Source: JACJXW01 sp964418125 (GTDB lineage Bacteria; Bacteroidota; Bacteroidia; Chitinophagales; Saprospiraceae). From it: a DNA stretch of 64,000 bases. The stretch covers positions 1-64,000 of the forward strand of contig CAYQKY010000003.1 in the NCBI GenBank assembly GCA_964418125.1, in the 5' to 3' direction. The position numbers were made by a program, and so were the translations under genes. Under the pieces are notes generated by a model. It did not search any database and was not told where the DNA came from. It saw only the letters and a program-made list of their open reading frames with translations. Every line of letters begins with the position of its first letter. Positions within the stretch are counted from its first letter, which is position 1. Positions 34,139 to 44,087 of this stretch are shown one piece after another.

Positions 34139-37100
34139 TTACGGTTTCATAACCTTGAGCGTTGCCTGCCCATGTCCGTTGTAGAAATGGAGCAGGTATA
34201 ATCCGGGGATCAGGGATTCGGTATCCAGTTCAACCTGGGTGGCGCTTCCATCCAGAAGAACCTTACGGCTAAGCGCTACTCTTCCGGAATGATCCAGAAG
34301 GCGCAGAACCCCTTCCCGGGCAGTACCGATACCATCGATCCGGACAGTGAGCCGGCCATTTACCGGAACTGGCCAGGCGCTCAATTGCAAAGCTGAAACC
34401 TGTCCATCCGGACGACTGAAGCCAGCGGGCCGCAGCTGCCCGGGCGCCGGCTCGCGGTTGACCGTTATAAAGTTGGAAGAAAGGCTGTAACAGTCTGTAC
34501 TCAGGCTATCCAGTACGGAAATGGTATCCCCTTCTGTGAAGGCGAGCATTCCGGTGTAGGCAACCCCCCAGACTAAGCAGGTGCCGGCTCCGGAATTCTC
34601 AAAATTGACTTCGTCACCTCCTGGAATGGCCAGGACAACTCCAATGGTGTCTGTTACAATATACGTATACTGGCTGTTGCTGGTATTTGTACTGTCGAAG
34701 CGTACCCAGTCGGTCAAGCCGTCGCCTACTGTGACGGTAACAGCGGTATCGCCGGCTTCCGTACTCACCGTACCGCCGTTGGGAACATCGATATTGACCG
34801 TTACGAAATTGTCGGAAAGATCGTAACAGCCGTCGCTCAGGCCTCCCAAAAGGATTGAATCTCCCATTGAAGCGGTAAAATTGCCGGAATAAGCCAGCCC
34901 CCAGACGCGGTAGATGCCAACTGGCACGCCGTCAAAATTGAACAGCTCGGATTCATTGAATCCAATGAGCACGTCACTGGTATCCGTAAAGACATACCCG
35001 TAGAACTCGCTGAATGCGCCATAATTTTCAAAGCTGACGATGTCAGAAACACCATCTCCGGGGCAGGTATACAGGGAGAGGCCGCCTCCGGCGTCTTGAA
35101 TAATACCTCCTTCAACTTCCTCCTGGTTCACAGTGATGAAGTTGTCCGTCAGGTCATAGCATTCGTCAGTCAGAATAGCGGAGGGCAGGGTATCGCCAAC
35201 GGTTGCGGTAATATTGCCGGTATAAGCCATTCCCCATACCCGGATGGTTCCCAACCCGGCGCCGCTGAAACCGGCCAGGCCCGGGTTGGGCGCGTACAGG
35301 ATGACATCATTTGTATCCGTAATGATATAGGCGAACAGGCTGTTCACCACGCCCATACTATCGAACCGTATTTCGTCGGCAAGGTTGCTGCCTGTGCAGG
35401 TAGCTATTACCCCCGAGCCATCGGCGGTGCTGAGGGTGCCGCCGTCAGGAATATCCCGGTAAATGGTGATGAAGTTTGACGACAGGGCAAAACAACCGGT
35501 AGCCAGTGAAGCCACCGACGCTGTATCCCCAACTACGGCAGTCAGGCTATCGCTGTATACAAGGCCCCAAACGCGGGAGACGCCAATGCCGTCATCCTCG
35601 AAATCTTCAAAGTCCATACCTGGAATGGATAGGATAACGTTATTGGTATCCGTAACCAGATAGCTGAAGGCGTCCCCCAAAATTCCCGCACTGTCGAAAC
35701 GGACGGTATCCGCCAGGCCATCGCCCGGGCACAGAAATACTTCGGTAGCGCCATCTTCGGTGTTCACCATCCCGCCATTAACCTCTTCCTTGATGATGGT
35801 TACAAAGTTGTCGGACAGGTCAAAACAGGCATCGGAGAGGGGAGAGGCCGACGCGGAGTCTCCTGCCATAGCGGTGATATTGCCGGTATAGGCCAACCCC
35901 CAAACGTAAGAAATTCCACCCCCGGAACCCTCAAAATCGATACCGTCGCCGGTGCTGATACGGAGGATAACTGCGTTGGTATCTGTCACCACGTAGGCGT
36001 AGGCGCTATTGCTGGCTCCCGCACTGTCGAAGCGGATCAGGTCGGCGAAACCGTCGCCGGTGCAGATATTTACACTCGCCTGTCCGGTTTCGGTTGCAAC
36101 GCTGCCTCCGTTGGGGATTTCCCGGTAGACGGTAATGAAATTCCCGGAAAGGCCGAAACAGTCGTCACTCAAAACAGCTACCGGCGCTGTATCGCCTGCC
36201 ATAACGGTTAGGTTTCCGGTATAGGCGATACCCCAGACGCGGGATATTCCGATGCCGTCATCTTCAAAATCAGCCGAACCGGCAGTGGTTATTTCCTGTA
36301 CAACATTATTGGTATCGGTAACGATAAAGGCATAATTCGGCCCCAGAGCACCGTCCCGGTCAAATTGTACGATATCCGCCATGCCATCGCCGGGGCAGGT
36401 GAAGGCTTCTGTCTCGCCGGTATTCGTCATCACCATACCACCATCCGGTTGTTGCCGGATGACGGTGATGTAGTTGTCGGAAAGGGCGTAACAACCAACG
36501 GCCAGGCTTGTATTGGATGCCGTATCTCCAACCATGGCGAGCAGGCTGTCAGCATATACCAGGCCCCAAACCCGGCTGATACCCACTCCGGCATTTTCGA
36601 AGTCCTCAAAATCGCCGGCAGGCAGGCCGAGGATGACATTATTGGTGTCGGTAATGACATAGGCGAATTCGCCACTTCCCACCCCCGTGCTGTCAAACCG
36701 GATGGTATCGGGTATGCCATTGCCCGGGCAAAGGAATACTTCAGTTTCTCCAGCTTCCGTCATTACCATGCCGCCGGCAATTCCCTGCCGGCCGACGGTA
36801 ATGAAGTTGGAGGACAGGCCGAAGCAGCCATCGGACAGGGATACAGCTGTGGCGGTATCTCCTTCCATAGCAAGCAAACTGCCGGAATATCCCAGCCCCC
36901 AAACGCGGCAGATGCCCTGGCCGGCGCCTTCGAAATCGGCAAAATCGGCGCCCGGAATAGCAAGGATGACATTGTTGGTATCTGTTACCAGATAGGTAAA
37001 GGAATCGGCCACCACCATGGAACTGTCGAAACGGATCACATCGGCCAGGCCGTCACCCACACAGATGGAAACATCGGTTTCCCCGCTTTCGGTGCTTACC

Positions 37101-39841
37101 ATGCCTCCGTTACCCGCCTCCCGGTTGATGGTGACAAAGTTGTCGGAAAGGGCATAGCAACTGTCGGCGAGGGGAACGGCCGAAGCAGTGTCCCCGGGCA
37201 TCGCCGTGAGGCTGCCCAGATAGGAGAGCCCCCATACCCGTAAAACGCCGGCGCCGGTAGTGTCAAAATCGACTGCATCACCTGCCGGTAATGCCAGGAT
37301 GACGTTATTGGTGTCGGTGACCACATAGGTGAAAGCGGCGCTGCCTGCAGCCGTGCTGTCGAAACGAATGCTATCGGCCACGCCATCGCCCACGCAAATC
37401 GTCAGAACCGTTTCCCCGTCTTCGGTGCTGACGGTTCCGGCGTCGACGGATTCCCTGTTTACGGTTATAAAGTTGTCGGATAAGGTAAAACAACCATCGG
37501 AAAGAGCGGCCACAGAAGCCGTATCGCCTGCCTGTGCCGTCAGGTTGCCGGTGAATGCCAGCCCCCATACGTAGCAAATTCCGGCGCCGGCCCCTTCAAA
37601 GTCGAAGCTGTCACCGGGGGGGAGGGCAAGAATGACGTTGTTGGTATCGGTAACTACATAGGTATAATTGCTGTTGCCGGTTCCGGTACTGTCAAACCGG
37701 ACGACATCTGCCAATCCGTCGCCGACACAAAGCGAAAGGTTTGTGGCGCCGGTTTCGGTGCTGACTTGTCCTCCAACGGGTTGCTCCTTGTAGACGGTGA
37801 TGAAGTTGCTGGAAAGAGAGAAGCATTCATCGGAAAGCGCAGCTGTTGATGTGGTATCGCCAACGGCCGCAGTCACTGCACCGGTATAGGCCAGCCCCCA
37901 AACGCGGCAGACATCCTGGGCTGAGGTATCAAAATCATACTGATCCGAAGCAGGCAAGGCAAGGATCACATTATTGGTATCCGTTATTACATATGCGTAA
38001 TTCCCCATACTTCCGGCATTACTGAACTGAACAATGTCGGCTATTCCATCGCCCGGGCATACATAGGCTTCAGAACCACCGGCATCTGTGCTCACTGTTC
38101 CTCCATCCGGCTGTATGCGGTTGACAGTGATATAGTTTGCTGACAGGCTGAAACAACCGTCAGAAAGAGCGGCTGCCGAAGCGGTGTCGCCCGTCATGGC
38201 GGTAAGGTTGCCGGAGTAGGCTAATCCCCATACCCGGCTCACCCCGGCACCGTCGGCCTCAAAATCCGCCATATCCGATGGCGGGAGGCTGAGGATGACA
38301 TTGTTGGTGTCCGTCACTACATAAGCGTAATTGTCGCCAATGGCGCCGGTGCTGTCAAAGCCAATGATGTCGGTTATGCCGTCTCCCGGGCAGGTGAAAA
38401 CCTCGGTTTCCCCGTCTTCAGTGCTGACGGTTCCTCCTGCCGGCTGAGAATAATAGATCGTGAGGAAATTGTTGGAAAGCGCAAAGCAGTCGTCCGATAG
38501 GGTAGAGGTGGAGGCGGTATCGCCCGGCATAGCCGTCAGTGCACCGTTGTAAGCCAGGCCCCACAACCGGTAAATGCCCTCATTCAGGCTGCTCAGGAGA
38601 AGAAAGTTTGTATCCGGAAAAGACAGGATAACGTTGCTGGTATCTGTCAGCAAAAAGGTAAAGTTGTCTCCGGCTGAACCGGCGGATTCAAACCGGATAG
38701 TGTCCTGCCCAAGGCTGTCGGGGCAGGCAAAAACCTCGGTTTCCCCGGTATCCGTCGCAATTGAACCGCCATTGGCACCCTGTTTGTCAACTGTAACAAA
38801 ATTATCGGAAAGAGCAAAGCACCCATTGGTGAGGCTGGCGACAGAGGCAGTGTCCCCCGGGGCAGCAATAACCGTACCCGTGTAAGCCAGGCCCCACACG
38901 CGGCAAATGCCAGTGCTGACGGTATCAAAATCTATTTCATCGGAACCGGAAAGAAAGAGGATCACGTTATTGGTATCCGTTACTACATAAGTAAAAGAAC
39001 TATTACCTACGCCCATGCTGTCAAACCGGACGATGCTGGAGGAACCACCCGTAGCACAAAGCGCCACCATATCTGCACCGTCTTCCGTGCTCACGGCGCC
39101 TCCAACCGGTTCTTCCCGAAAAATAGTAACGAAATTGGAGGACAGGGAATAACAGCCATCGGCCAGGCTGGCGGAAGCGGCGTCATCGCCGGGCATGGCT
39201 GTCAGGTTGCCGTTGTAGGCCAGGCCCCATACTCTGGAGACGCCAATGCTGTCGTTTTCAAAATCATCCGTATCCCCACTGAGGGCCCTGATAATAATGT
39301 TATCTTCATCCGTAACCAGATAAGTGAAGGATGCTCCGGCGTCCACCCCGGAACTGTCGAAGCGGACAATGTCCGCAAGCCCGTCTCCCGGACAGGTGTA
39401 AGCCTCGGTTTCTCCATCTTCGGTACTTACCATTCCCGCCGAGGGGGCGTCGCCGGTAACCGAAATGGAATTGGCTGTCAGCGCATAACAGCCGCTTGTC
39501 AGGGGAGTGCCCAGCGGGTCGCCAACCTCAGCCCGGATGGAGCCGATGAAGTTGAAAGCATAAACCGTGAAGCTGTTGCCGGAAAACCCGGAAAAATCAA
39601 TGGTTCCCCTGGTGCCGATGTAGACGATCACATCGCTGTCATCCACCACCAGGTAGCCAACAGGCAAGGCGGTGNNNNNNNNNNTGAGGGTTGAGGAAAA
39701 CCCATCCTGGCAGAGGTCTATGCCGTTCTGGCCATTCGGCCCATCAACAGACATCCCATTGAGGCAGGGAAACTGGGCATTCACCAATGCCGGTGAGAAA
39801 AATAAAAGCATCAGGGAGAAAAGAAGGTGTTTACAATTCAT
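34139..39841 (-). CDS. Giant T9SS surface protein with 16 tandem repeats of about 111 residues (contains assembly gap)
   Basis: The deduced protein has about 1,900 residues, with a signal peptide (MNCKHLLFSLMLLFFSPALVNAQ). It then has 16 tandem repeats, the first divergent. A typical unit reads GGxVSTEDGETEVxxCPGDGxxDxIRFDSxG, then YVVTDTNNVILxLP, then VWGLAYxGNLTAMxGDTAS and LSDGCFxLSxNFITVxRxxP. The conserved cysteines (one in CxGDG, one in DGC) could form one disulfide per unit. The last 80 residues are a T9SS type A sorting domain (LSAWPVPVNGRLTVRIDG to GQATLKVMKP). It is probably a surface adhesin or stalk. A run of ten Ns at 39675-39684 breaks repeat 1, so length and frame there are uncertain. 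Confidence 0.85.
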   Translation of the reverse strand: MNCKHLLFSLMLLFFSPALVNAQFPCLNGMSVDGPNGQNGIDLCQDGFSSTLXXXXTALPVGYLVVDDSDVIVYIGTRGTIDFSGFSGNSFTVYAFNFIGSIRAEVGDPLGTPLTSGCYALTANSISVTGDAPSAGMVSTEDGETEAYTCPGDGLADIVRFDSSGVDAGASFTYLVTDEDNIIIRALSGDTDDFENDSIGVSRVWGLAYNGNLTAMPGDDAASASLADGCYSLSSNFVTIFREEPVGGAVSTEDGADMVALCATGGSSSIVRFDSMGVGNSSFTYVVTDTNNVILFLSGSDEIDFDTVSTGICRVWGLAYTGTVIAAPGDTASVASLTNGCFALSDNFVTVDKQGANGGSIATDTGETEVFACPDSLGQDTIRFESAGSAGDNFTFLLTDTSNVILSFPDTNFLLLSSLNEGIYRLWGLAYNGALTAMPGDTASTSTLSDDCFALSNNFLTIYYSQPAGGTVSTEDGETEVFTCPGDGITDIIGFDSTGAIGDNYAYVVTDTNNVILSLPPSDMADFEADGAGVSRVWGLAYSGNLTAMTGDTASAAALSDGCFSLSANYITVNRIQPDGGTVSTDAGGSEAYVCPGDGIADIVQFSNAGSMGNYAYVITDTNNVILALPASDQYDFDTSAQDVCRVWGLAYTGAVTAAVGDTTSTAALSDECFSLSSNFITVYKEQPVGGQVSTETGATNLSLCVGDGLADVVRFDSTGTGNSNYTYVVTDTNNVILALPPGDSFDFEGAGAGICYVWGLAFTGNLTAQAGDTASVAALSDGCFTLSDNFITVNRESVDAGTVSTEDGETVLTICVGDGVADSIRFDSTAAGSAAFTYVVTDTNNVILALPAGDAVDFDTTGAGVLRVWGLSYLGSLTAMPGDTASAVPLADSCYALSDNFVTINREAGNGGMVSTESGETDVSICVGDGLADVIRFDSSMVVADSFTYLVTDTNNVILAIPGADFADFEGAGQGICRVWGLGYSGSLLAMEGDTATAVSLSDGCFGLSSNFITVGRQGIAGGMVMTEAGETEVFLCPGNGIPDTIRFDSTGVGSGEFAYVITDTNNVILGLPAGDFEDFENAGVGISRVWGLVYADSLLAMVGDTASNTSLAVGCYALSDNYITVIRQQPDGGMVMTNTGETEAFTCPGDGMADIVQFDRDGALGPNYAFIVTDTNNVVQEITTAGSADFEDDGIGISRVWGIAYTGNLTVMAGDTAPVAVLSDDCFGLSGNFITVYREIPNGGSVATETGQASVNICTGDGFADLIRFDSAGASNSAYAYVVTDTNAVILRISTGDGIDFEGSGGGISYVWGLAYTGNITAMAGDSASASPLSDACFDLSDNFVTIIKEEVNGGMVNTEDGATEVFLCPGDGLADTVRFDSAGILGDAFSYLVTDTNNVILSIPGMDFEDFEDDGIGVSRVWGLVYSDSLTAVVGDTASVASLATGCFALSSNFITIYRDIPDGGTLSTADGSGVIATCTGSNLADEIRFDSMGVVNSLFAYIITDTNDVILYAPNPGLAGFSGAGLGTIRVWGMAYTGNITATVGDTLPSAILTDECYDLTDNFITVNQEEVEGGIIQDAGGGLSLYTCPGDGVSDIVSFENYGAFSEFYGYVFTDTSDVLIGFNESELFNFDGVPVGIYRVWGLAYSGNFTASMGDSILLGGLSDGCYDLSDNFVTVNIDVPNGGTVSTEAGDTAVTVTVGDGLTDWVRFDSTNTSNSQYTYIVTDTIGVVLAIPGGDEVNFENSGAGTCLVWGVAYTGMLAFTEGDTISVLDSLSTDCYSLSSNFITVNREPAPGQLRPAGFSRPDGQVSALQLSAWPVPVNGRLTVRIDGIGTAREGVLRLLDHSGRVALSRKVLLDGSATQVELDTESLIPGLYLLHFYNGHGQATLKVMKP
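34440..39690 (-). repeat. Tandem array of about 333-bp coding repeats
   Basis: The codons for VWG recur in 15 units at nearly even spacing, about 330-337 bp (for example near 34566, 34896, 35233, 35566, 35899 and 36232). A sixteenth, divergent unit lies at the N-terminal end near the gap. The array edges are given to within about 30 bases. Confidence 0.85.
39675..39684. other. Assembly gap (10 N) inside repeat 1 of the giant protein
   Basis: The sequence holds ten Ns. In other units about 19 residues separate the CxGDG motif from the next YxVTD strand; here about 15 are left, counting the Ns as four. The true gap is therefore probably a little longer than ten bases. Confidence 0.95.
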
Positions 39842-40524
39842 TGGATCGATTTTTGGTTATAGAAGCGTTTGAGAATTCCACAGAAGTACAGAACAGGGCA
39901 GAGCCAAGCTAAACGGAACTCCAGTTACAGACAGGCCGGTTAATTCAACCTGATTTTGCTGTACTGGGCTAAAAGAAAACCGGGGCCAGTTGTGGACTTC
40001 ATGAGATGACGCGCCAATTCATATATGAAATCAAGTTATACCTACATCTTCCTATTCCTGGGTTTAATATACTACATTCTTAGATATGGAAAAAACCAGT
40101 AGGTGAAAATATGATTACGAATTATTTCGTACTTTATTTTTTGACAACAGCAGGAGAGGGGTGAGGATTTTGGGACTGAGCCTTTATTTTTAACAAATTG
40201 TTGTAAAAGCAGCTGCAACGTCATTTTCTTCATAAATTACCTGGCCCTGTAGGTTCGCGTGGTGATCCCTGTTAAATTTTGCGGCCAGTCCGTGTTGAAA
40301 TAATTTTCAGTTTATGCGTTACCGGACATATCCCTGGAAGCTAAAACTCTTCCGGAATGCGTTGTGTTCAGCTCAGTGCCGGTTTCCATACTTCAAAACA
40401 CTTTTTGCCTATAATTTATATTATGTTAAATAGAGTTTTTTAAAACCCTACGCACCCCACTCTCCTCCCTCCTTCAGGGAATTTTTAGGCTTGCCATAGC
40501 GTTTCTAGACTAAACCCCCCAACC
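39842..40524. other. Long AT-rich intergenic region
   Basis: These 683 bases separate the giant surface-protein gene and the glucosaminidase/LysM gene, which diverge. No RNA gene, strong hairpin or TAnnTTTG element with a good partner was found. A 25-residue reading frame at 40025-40102 is listed separately. AT-rich stretches at about 40410-40440 (TATAATTTATATTATG) may contain the promoter for 40525. Confidence 0.5.
40025..40102 (+). CDS. Possible 25-residue membrane peptide
   Basis: An ATG at 40025 opens a frame reading MKSSYTYIFLFLGLIYYILR followed by YGKNQ and a stop. One hydrophobic helix with a basic C-terminal end is typical of small membrane proteins. There is no Shine-Dalgarno or clear promoter, and a frame this short in AT-rich DNA can arise by chance. 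Confidence 0.2.
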   Translation: MKSSYTYIFLFLGLIYYILRYGKNQ

Positions 40525-41631
40525 ATGCACCCAGTAAAAAGTCCGGTATTAGCACTATTTGCATTCACAGCTTTACCTTTATTCGCCCAAAATGGGAACA
40601 GCCACCTCTCTTATGTCGACAAGTATAAAGACGTTGCTATACAGGAAATGGTACGCACAGGCATACCTGCCAGCATAACGCTGGCACAGGGCATCCTGGA
40701 ATCGAATGCCGGGCGCAGCGAACTGGCGGTTAACGCCAATAATCATTTCGGAATAAAATGCGGAAATGGATGGAGCGGCGCAGCCTACTTCAAAAAAGAC
40801 GACGATTACAGCCCTTCCGGTTACCTTCAGGAATCTTGTTTCCGCTCCTACCCTACTGTGGAAGGCAGCTTCAGGGACCATTCCAGCTTTCTCCTTTCGC
40901 CGGAGAAATCATCGCGTTACGGGCCGCTATTCCAGCTTAGCCCTACTGATTTCCGGGGCTGGGCCATCGGGTTACAGGAAGCCGGGTACGCTACCAGCTC
41001 AGTCTATGCCAGGCAATTGATCGACCTCATCGAGCGCTATGGGCTTCATCAGTACGACCAGCCTGGAACTGCGCCGGAGGAGCCTGCCTCCAGGCCTGCC
41101 CCGCCACTCATCATCACTACGAATAATGTCCCCTTCACACTGGCGTCAGGTTATGAGACAGCCCGGGATATTGCATACCGTACGAATATTCCATTGGGCG
41201 ACCTGCTGGCCTATAACGAGAGCCTGCCAACCGGATACCTTTTGCCGGAGGGACAAAAAGTGTACCTGGGGGGAAAGCGAAGGGCGTTCAGAGGGCCGGT
41301 CGATACCCACATCGTTCAGCCTGGCGAAACCATGTATGACATTGCGCAACGCTACGGAGTGCAGCTCGACAGATTGATGGAGCGCAACCGTATGCAGCCC
41401 GGAGAACAACCCGCTGAAGGAGAAATAATAAAATTGAGGGGCTGGAAAGTAAGAGAGGCTCCCCGCATTCAACCATCTGTCAACCCAGGTGTCGAATACC
41501 ATACGGTTGTAACGGGAGATACCCTTTGGAATATCTCCCGCCGTTATAATACAACCGTTGAAGTGCTCCGGCAATTGAACAACCTCAGCGGCAACCTGAT
41601 CAAAATAGGAATGGAATTGAGGGTGCGGTAG
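40525..41631 (+). CDS. Secreted glucosaminidase (GH73-like) with two LysM domains
   Basis: This 368-residue exported protein has a signal peptide (about 1-21, ending LFAQ). The glucosaminidase domain (about 28-175) contains GIPASITLAQGILESNAGRSEL, NNHFGIKCGNGWSGAAYFKKDDD and FRDHSSFLLSPEKSSRY. A linker region (about 195-255) resembles a degenerate LysM (RDIAYRTNIPLGDLLAYNESLP). LysM 1 is at about 262-305 (THIVQPGETMYDIAQRYGVQLDRLMERNRM) and LysM 2 at about 324-368 (YHTVVTGDTLWNISRRYNTTVEVLRQLNNL). It should bind and cut peptidoglycan during growth or division. Unlike the paralogue at 16034 it is secreted rather than membrane-anchored and lacks the cysteine cluster. Confidence 0.92.
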   Translation: MHPVKSPVLALFAFTALPLFAQNGNSHLSYVDKYKDVAIQEMVRTGIPASITLAQGILESNAGRSELAVNANNHFGIKCGNGWSGAAYFKKDDDYSPSGYLQESCFRSYPTVEGSFRDHSSFLLSPEKSSRYGPLFQLSPTDFRGWAIGLQEAGYATSSVYARQLIDLIERYGLHQYDQPGTAPEEPASRPAPPLIITTNNVPFTLASGYETARDIAYRTNIPLGDLLAYNESLPTGYLLPEGQKVYLGGKRRAFRGPVDTHIVQPGETMYDIAQRYGVQLDRLMERNRMQPGEQPAEGEIIKLRGWKVREAPRIQPSVNPGVEYHTVVTGDTLWNISRRYNTTVEVLRQLNNLSGNLIKIGMELRVR

Positions 41632-41640
41632 AATGGCCCG

Positions 41641-42831
41641 TTACCAGGCTCCTGCCGCTTCTGTTTCTTCGGCTGGTTCTTCCTTTCGGTTGCGGAAGAC
41701 CTTTTGCACAATCTCTCCCTTAAGGAACTTGTCCGGATCGATCATACTTTGGAGGACTACTCCACTGTATCGGCCTTCCAGTAACTGCAAGGCGATCTCA
41801 GCCGGAGGAGCCGCCGTTGTCGTTTGAATGGCGCGCAGCAGGTGCCGGCCTACCCGTTGCGGGCGGATTTTAAAGGCTTTTTCCTCCCGCCTGAGCAGCC
41901 CGTTTTTGTCTTTTCCTTCTACTGCGGCATATAAAAACACCAGGTCGTCTTCCACGAATGGAATAGCTGCTTCCATTCGTTTCTGCAACTCATCGATACG
42001 TTTCTGGCCCGTGGCCTGGATGGAGGCTAGCTGCTGCCCGATCCATTCATAATGGCCCGGATAACGCAGGGTTTTGTAGTCGAGGTCTTTTACCCTGCCG
42101 GCCAGGGCGTCTGGCAGGTCGGCGGCGCCACCGGAAGTCAGGTCTTCTTCAAGAATTGTCCCGTCGATGCGCAATAGCCTGCGTTCAGATAACGGGGGTG
42201 TTGTTTTCTTTTTGAAATCCCGCACCACGATAGCCGGTTCCACATACTCGGTAGCAACGCCCACCGGGCTCCAGGTGAACGCGTAATAAGACGGCGCAGC
42301 AGCATGCCGGGTCAAGGCCCCGACCCGCATTTCTATTTTATCGGCCTTATTTACCTGATGGCGGTTGCAAAAATCCCGGAACATGCCATTGGCCAGGATG
42401 TCGATATATCCCGGGGCCAGGCCTGCCTGCAGGACAAAGGCTTTTTCAGCCCCTTCAGCCAGGGCGCTGATCTCGTTGGTTTCGCGCACATGCTCTGTGA
42501 GGTTAATGTAGTGCATGTCGTATTTCAGAGCGAGCCTGGCCATCCTGGTCGCCTCCTTTCCGGGCAGGCAATCGACAAGCACCCCGCCTTCCCGAAAGAC
42601 GGCTTTGGCCTCATCAGGATAGTCCTCCCCTTCCGGAAGGTGGAAGGCATGGACTTCGACATCTCCCGTTGCCCCTTCCTTTATCCAACGAGCCACTCTT
42701 TCGGCTTTGCCCAGGTTCCGGTTTCCGATCCACAACTGAGGCGCCTCTTCTGCCCATTCAGCCAGGATCAACCCCAATGCTTCAGCAATACCGCCTGCTC
42801 CGGCGATAATAATAGACGGATGGTTCTTCAT
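41641..42831 (-). CDS. Saccharopine dehydrogenase-like oxidoreductase
   Basis: This 396-residue protein starts with a Rossmann fold (IIIAGAGGIAEALGLILAEW, about 7-26). Then come NRNLGKAERVARWI, VLVDCLPGKEATRMARLALKYDMHYINLTEHV and AFVLQAGLAPGYIDILANGMF, which together match the saccharopine dehydrogenase family (LYS9/Lys1-type C-terminal half). Substrate residues for lysine biosynthesis cannot be assigned by eye. It may act on saccharopine or a related carboxyalkyl amino acid. It ends nine bases from the converging glucosaminidase gene. A C-terminal tail rich in Glu and Ala (EEPAEETEAAGAW) is probably disordered. Confidence 0.82.
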   Translation of the reverse strand: MKNHPSIIIAGAGGIAEALGLILAEWAEEAPQLWIGNRNLGKAERVARWIKEGATGDVEVHAFHLPEGEDYPDEAKAVFREGGVLVDCLPGKEATRMARLALKYDMHYINLTEHVRETNEISALAEGAEKAFVLQAGLAPGYIDILANGMFRDFCNRHQVNKADKIEMRVGALTRHAAAPSYYAFTWSPVGVATEYVEPAIVVRDFKKKTTPPLSERRLLRIDGTILEEDLTSGGAADLPDALAGRVKDLDYKTLRYPGHYEWIGQQLASIQATGQKRIDELQKRMEAAIPFVEDDLVFLYAAVEGKDKNGLLRREEKAFKIRPQRVGRHLLRAIQTTTAAPPAEIALQLLEGRYSGVVLQSMIDPDKFLKGEIVQKVFRNRKEEPAEETEAAGAW

Positions 42832-42933
42832 AGTTTTATTTGATTTAAGACATAAAATTCAATTCATGCCTTTTGTTCTCTTGATAAAACAACTTCCATC
42901 TGTCTTAAGATGTCGGGCTTTAATGTAATTAAA

Positions 42934-43485
42934 TCACCGGATCATCTTGCCTACTCCCAGGGCGATCGTCCAGGTATCGTAAGCATTTCGCCGGGAGTCG
43001 TAGAAGAAAGTCGGAGAAAGGTCCCAACCCTGGCCCAGTTCGAACTCATACTCTACCCCGGCGCGCACCAGGAAAAAATCCTCATTGCGTTCAATTTCCC
43101 ATCCAGGGCCAACCAGAAAGACCAATTGTTTCCAAGGTTTATACAGGGCATCCAAGGTGAGGACGAGCGGATATTCCCGTGTGAGTATCTCCTCATGGCC
43201 TTCTTGTTCAACCAGGAAAGTTTCTATTTCCAGGTCATTGTGCAAGCCAATCCCCCACTTGTGGTTAAACCAGTACTCGAGGTCAAGGCCCCAGGAAGGT
43301 ACTGCCAGGCGGTCGGGCTCTGTTCCCATAGGGATGAAAGTATGCCCGATAAGCACGGCCATTCGGAAATACCCGTTGGTATGTGCAGGGGAAATGTGAT
43401 GCACAGTTTCTTCGTGCTGAGCAAGGCCGGCCAGAGGAAGGGCCAGGGCCAGCAAAAAAATCGGTAGTAGTATTAAATGCCGCAT
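42934..43485 (-). CDS. Small outer-membrane beta-barrel-like protein
   Basis: This 183-residue protein has a signal peptide (MRHLILLPIFLLALALPLAGLAQ). The ATG at 43485 is preferred to an in-frame start ten codons upstream. The mature part is made of alternating amphipathic strands: GYFRMAVLIGHTFIPMG, WGLDLEYWFNHKWGIGLHNDLEIETFLV, LTLDALYKPWKQLVFLVGPGWEI, FFLVRAGVEYEFELGQGWDLSPTFFYDS and WTIALGVGKMIR. This is an eight-strand barrel pattern of unknown function. A histidine-rich start (HEETVHHISPAH) might bind metal. A TAAATTTG element lies on its strand at 43503-43510. Confidence 0.75.
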   Translation of the reverse strand: MRHLILLPIFLLALALPLAGLAQHEETVHHISPAHTNGYFRMAVLIGHTFIPMGTEPDRLAVPSWGLDLEYWFNHKWGIGLHNDLEIETFLVEQEGHEEILTREYPLVLTLDALYKPWKQLVFLVGPGWEIERNEDFFLVRAGVEYEFELGQGWDLSPTFFYDSRRNAYDTWTIALGVGKMIR

Positions 43486-44087
43486 AACTAAAGGGTTTGC
43501 GGCAAATTTAATCATCCGGTTTACACCATTAAATGATATAGGTCACACTACATGCTGTTTTATGTCACACTCCCCTACTCTGCCGTGCCAGCGTTTAAAC
43601 AGGAATACATACTGGTTGGTATGTGGGTTTGGAAGGAAGATAGATGCTGAGAAGAAAGAGTTGTGTCCGGGCAATAAAAGCCGGGCATGCCATGCGAAGA
43701 TTTGCCATGCATGGAAGGAAGGAAAAAAATAAATACAGCACCTGGCCGATGGCCTAGGCGCGTTTCTCTACCGGTACAGTTGCGCACTCAGGCTTGCACC
43801 TGGCGGCAAACAACCGGCAAAAGACATAGGAATTCTGAAGGTACTCGCGCAGGTTTTTGCGCTTGCTCCACAGCACAGAAAGGATCAACAAGGTCAACAT
43901 GGGACTCTATTCATTTTTGGATATGTACTTTTCTTTAACGTCCGGCCCGGGAAAAATGTTTCCTTGCGGGAAAAATTATTTTTCATGCATTAATTAGCTG
44001 GTAATCAGGGGGAAATATTTTTCCTCCGATGCCGGATATTTGTATATCATTAGACAGGATAATTTCCTCCCGACCACATAGTGTGGG
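43486..44087. other. Intergenic region without a convincing gene
   Basis: These 602 bases hold two overlapping short frames, 43575-43787 on the minus strand and 43687-43938 on the plus strand. Neither has a start signal or family resemblance. The 3' half is AT-rich (about 43920-44060). No hairpin with a T tract and no repeat was seen. Confidence 0.45.
43503..43510 (-). promoter_or_regulatory. -7 element (TAAATTTG) before the small barrel gene
   Basis: Read on the minus strand, the sequence is TAAATTTG, an exact TAnnTTTG match, 17 bases before the ATG at 43485. No partner TTG was found at the proper distance. The short leader leaves this tentative. Confidence 0.4.

Noticed and set aside
36365..37243. 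Long + strand frames opposite the giant repeat protein
   Set aside because: They follow the 333-bp repeat period of the real gene and are its antisense image.
34440..39690. Regular direct repeats that might suggest a CRISPR array
   Set aside because: Units are about 333 bp, coding and without unique spacers; no cas gene is present.
43575..43938. Two overlapping short frames in the 43.5-44.1 kb gap
   Set aside because: They overlap on opposite strands and show no start signal, family pattern or protein-like composition.
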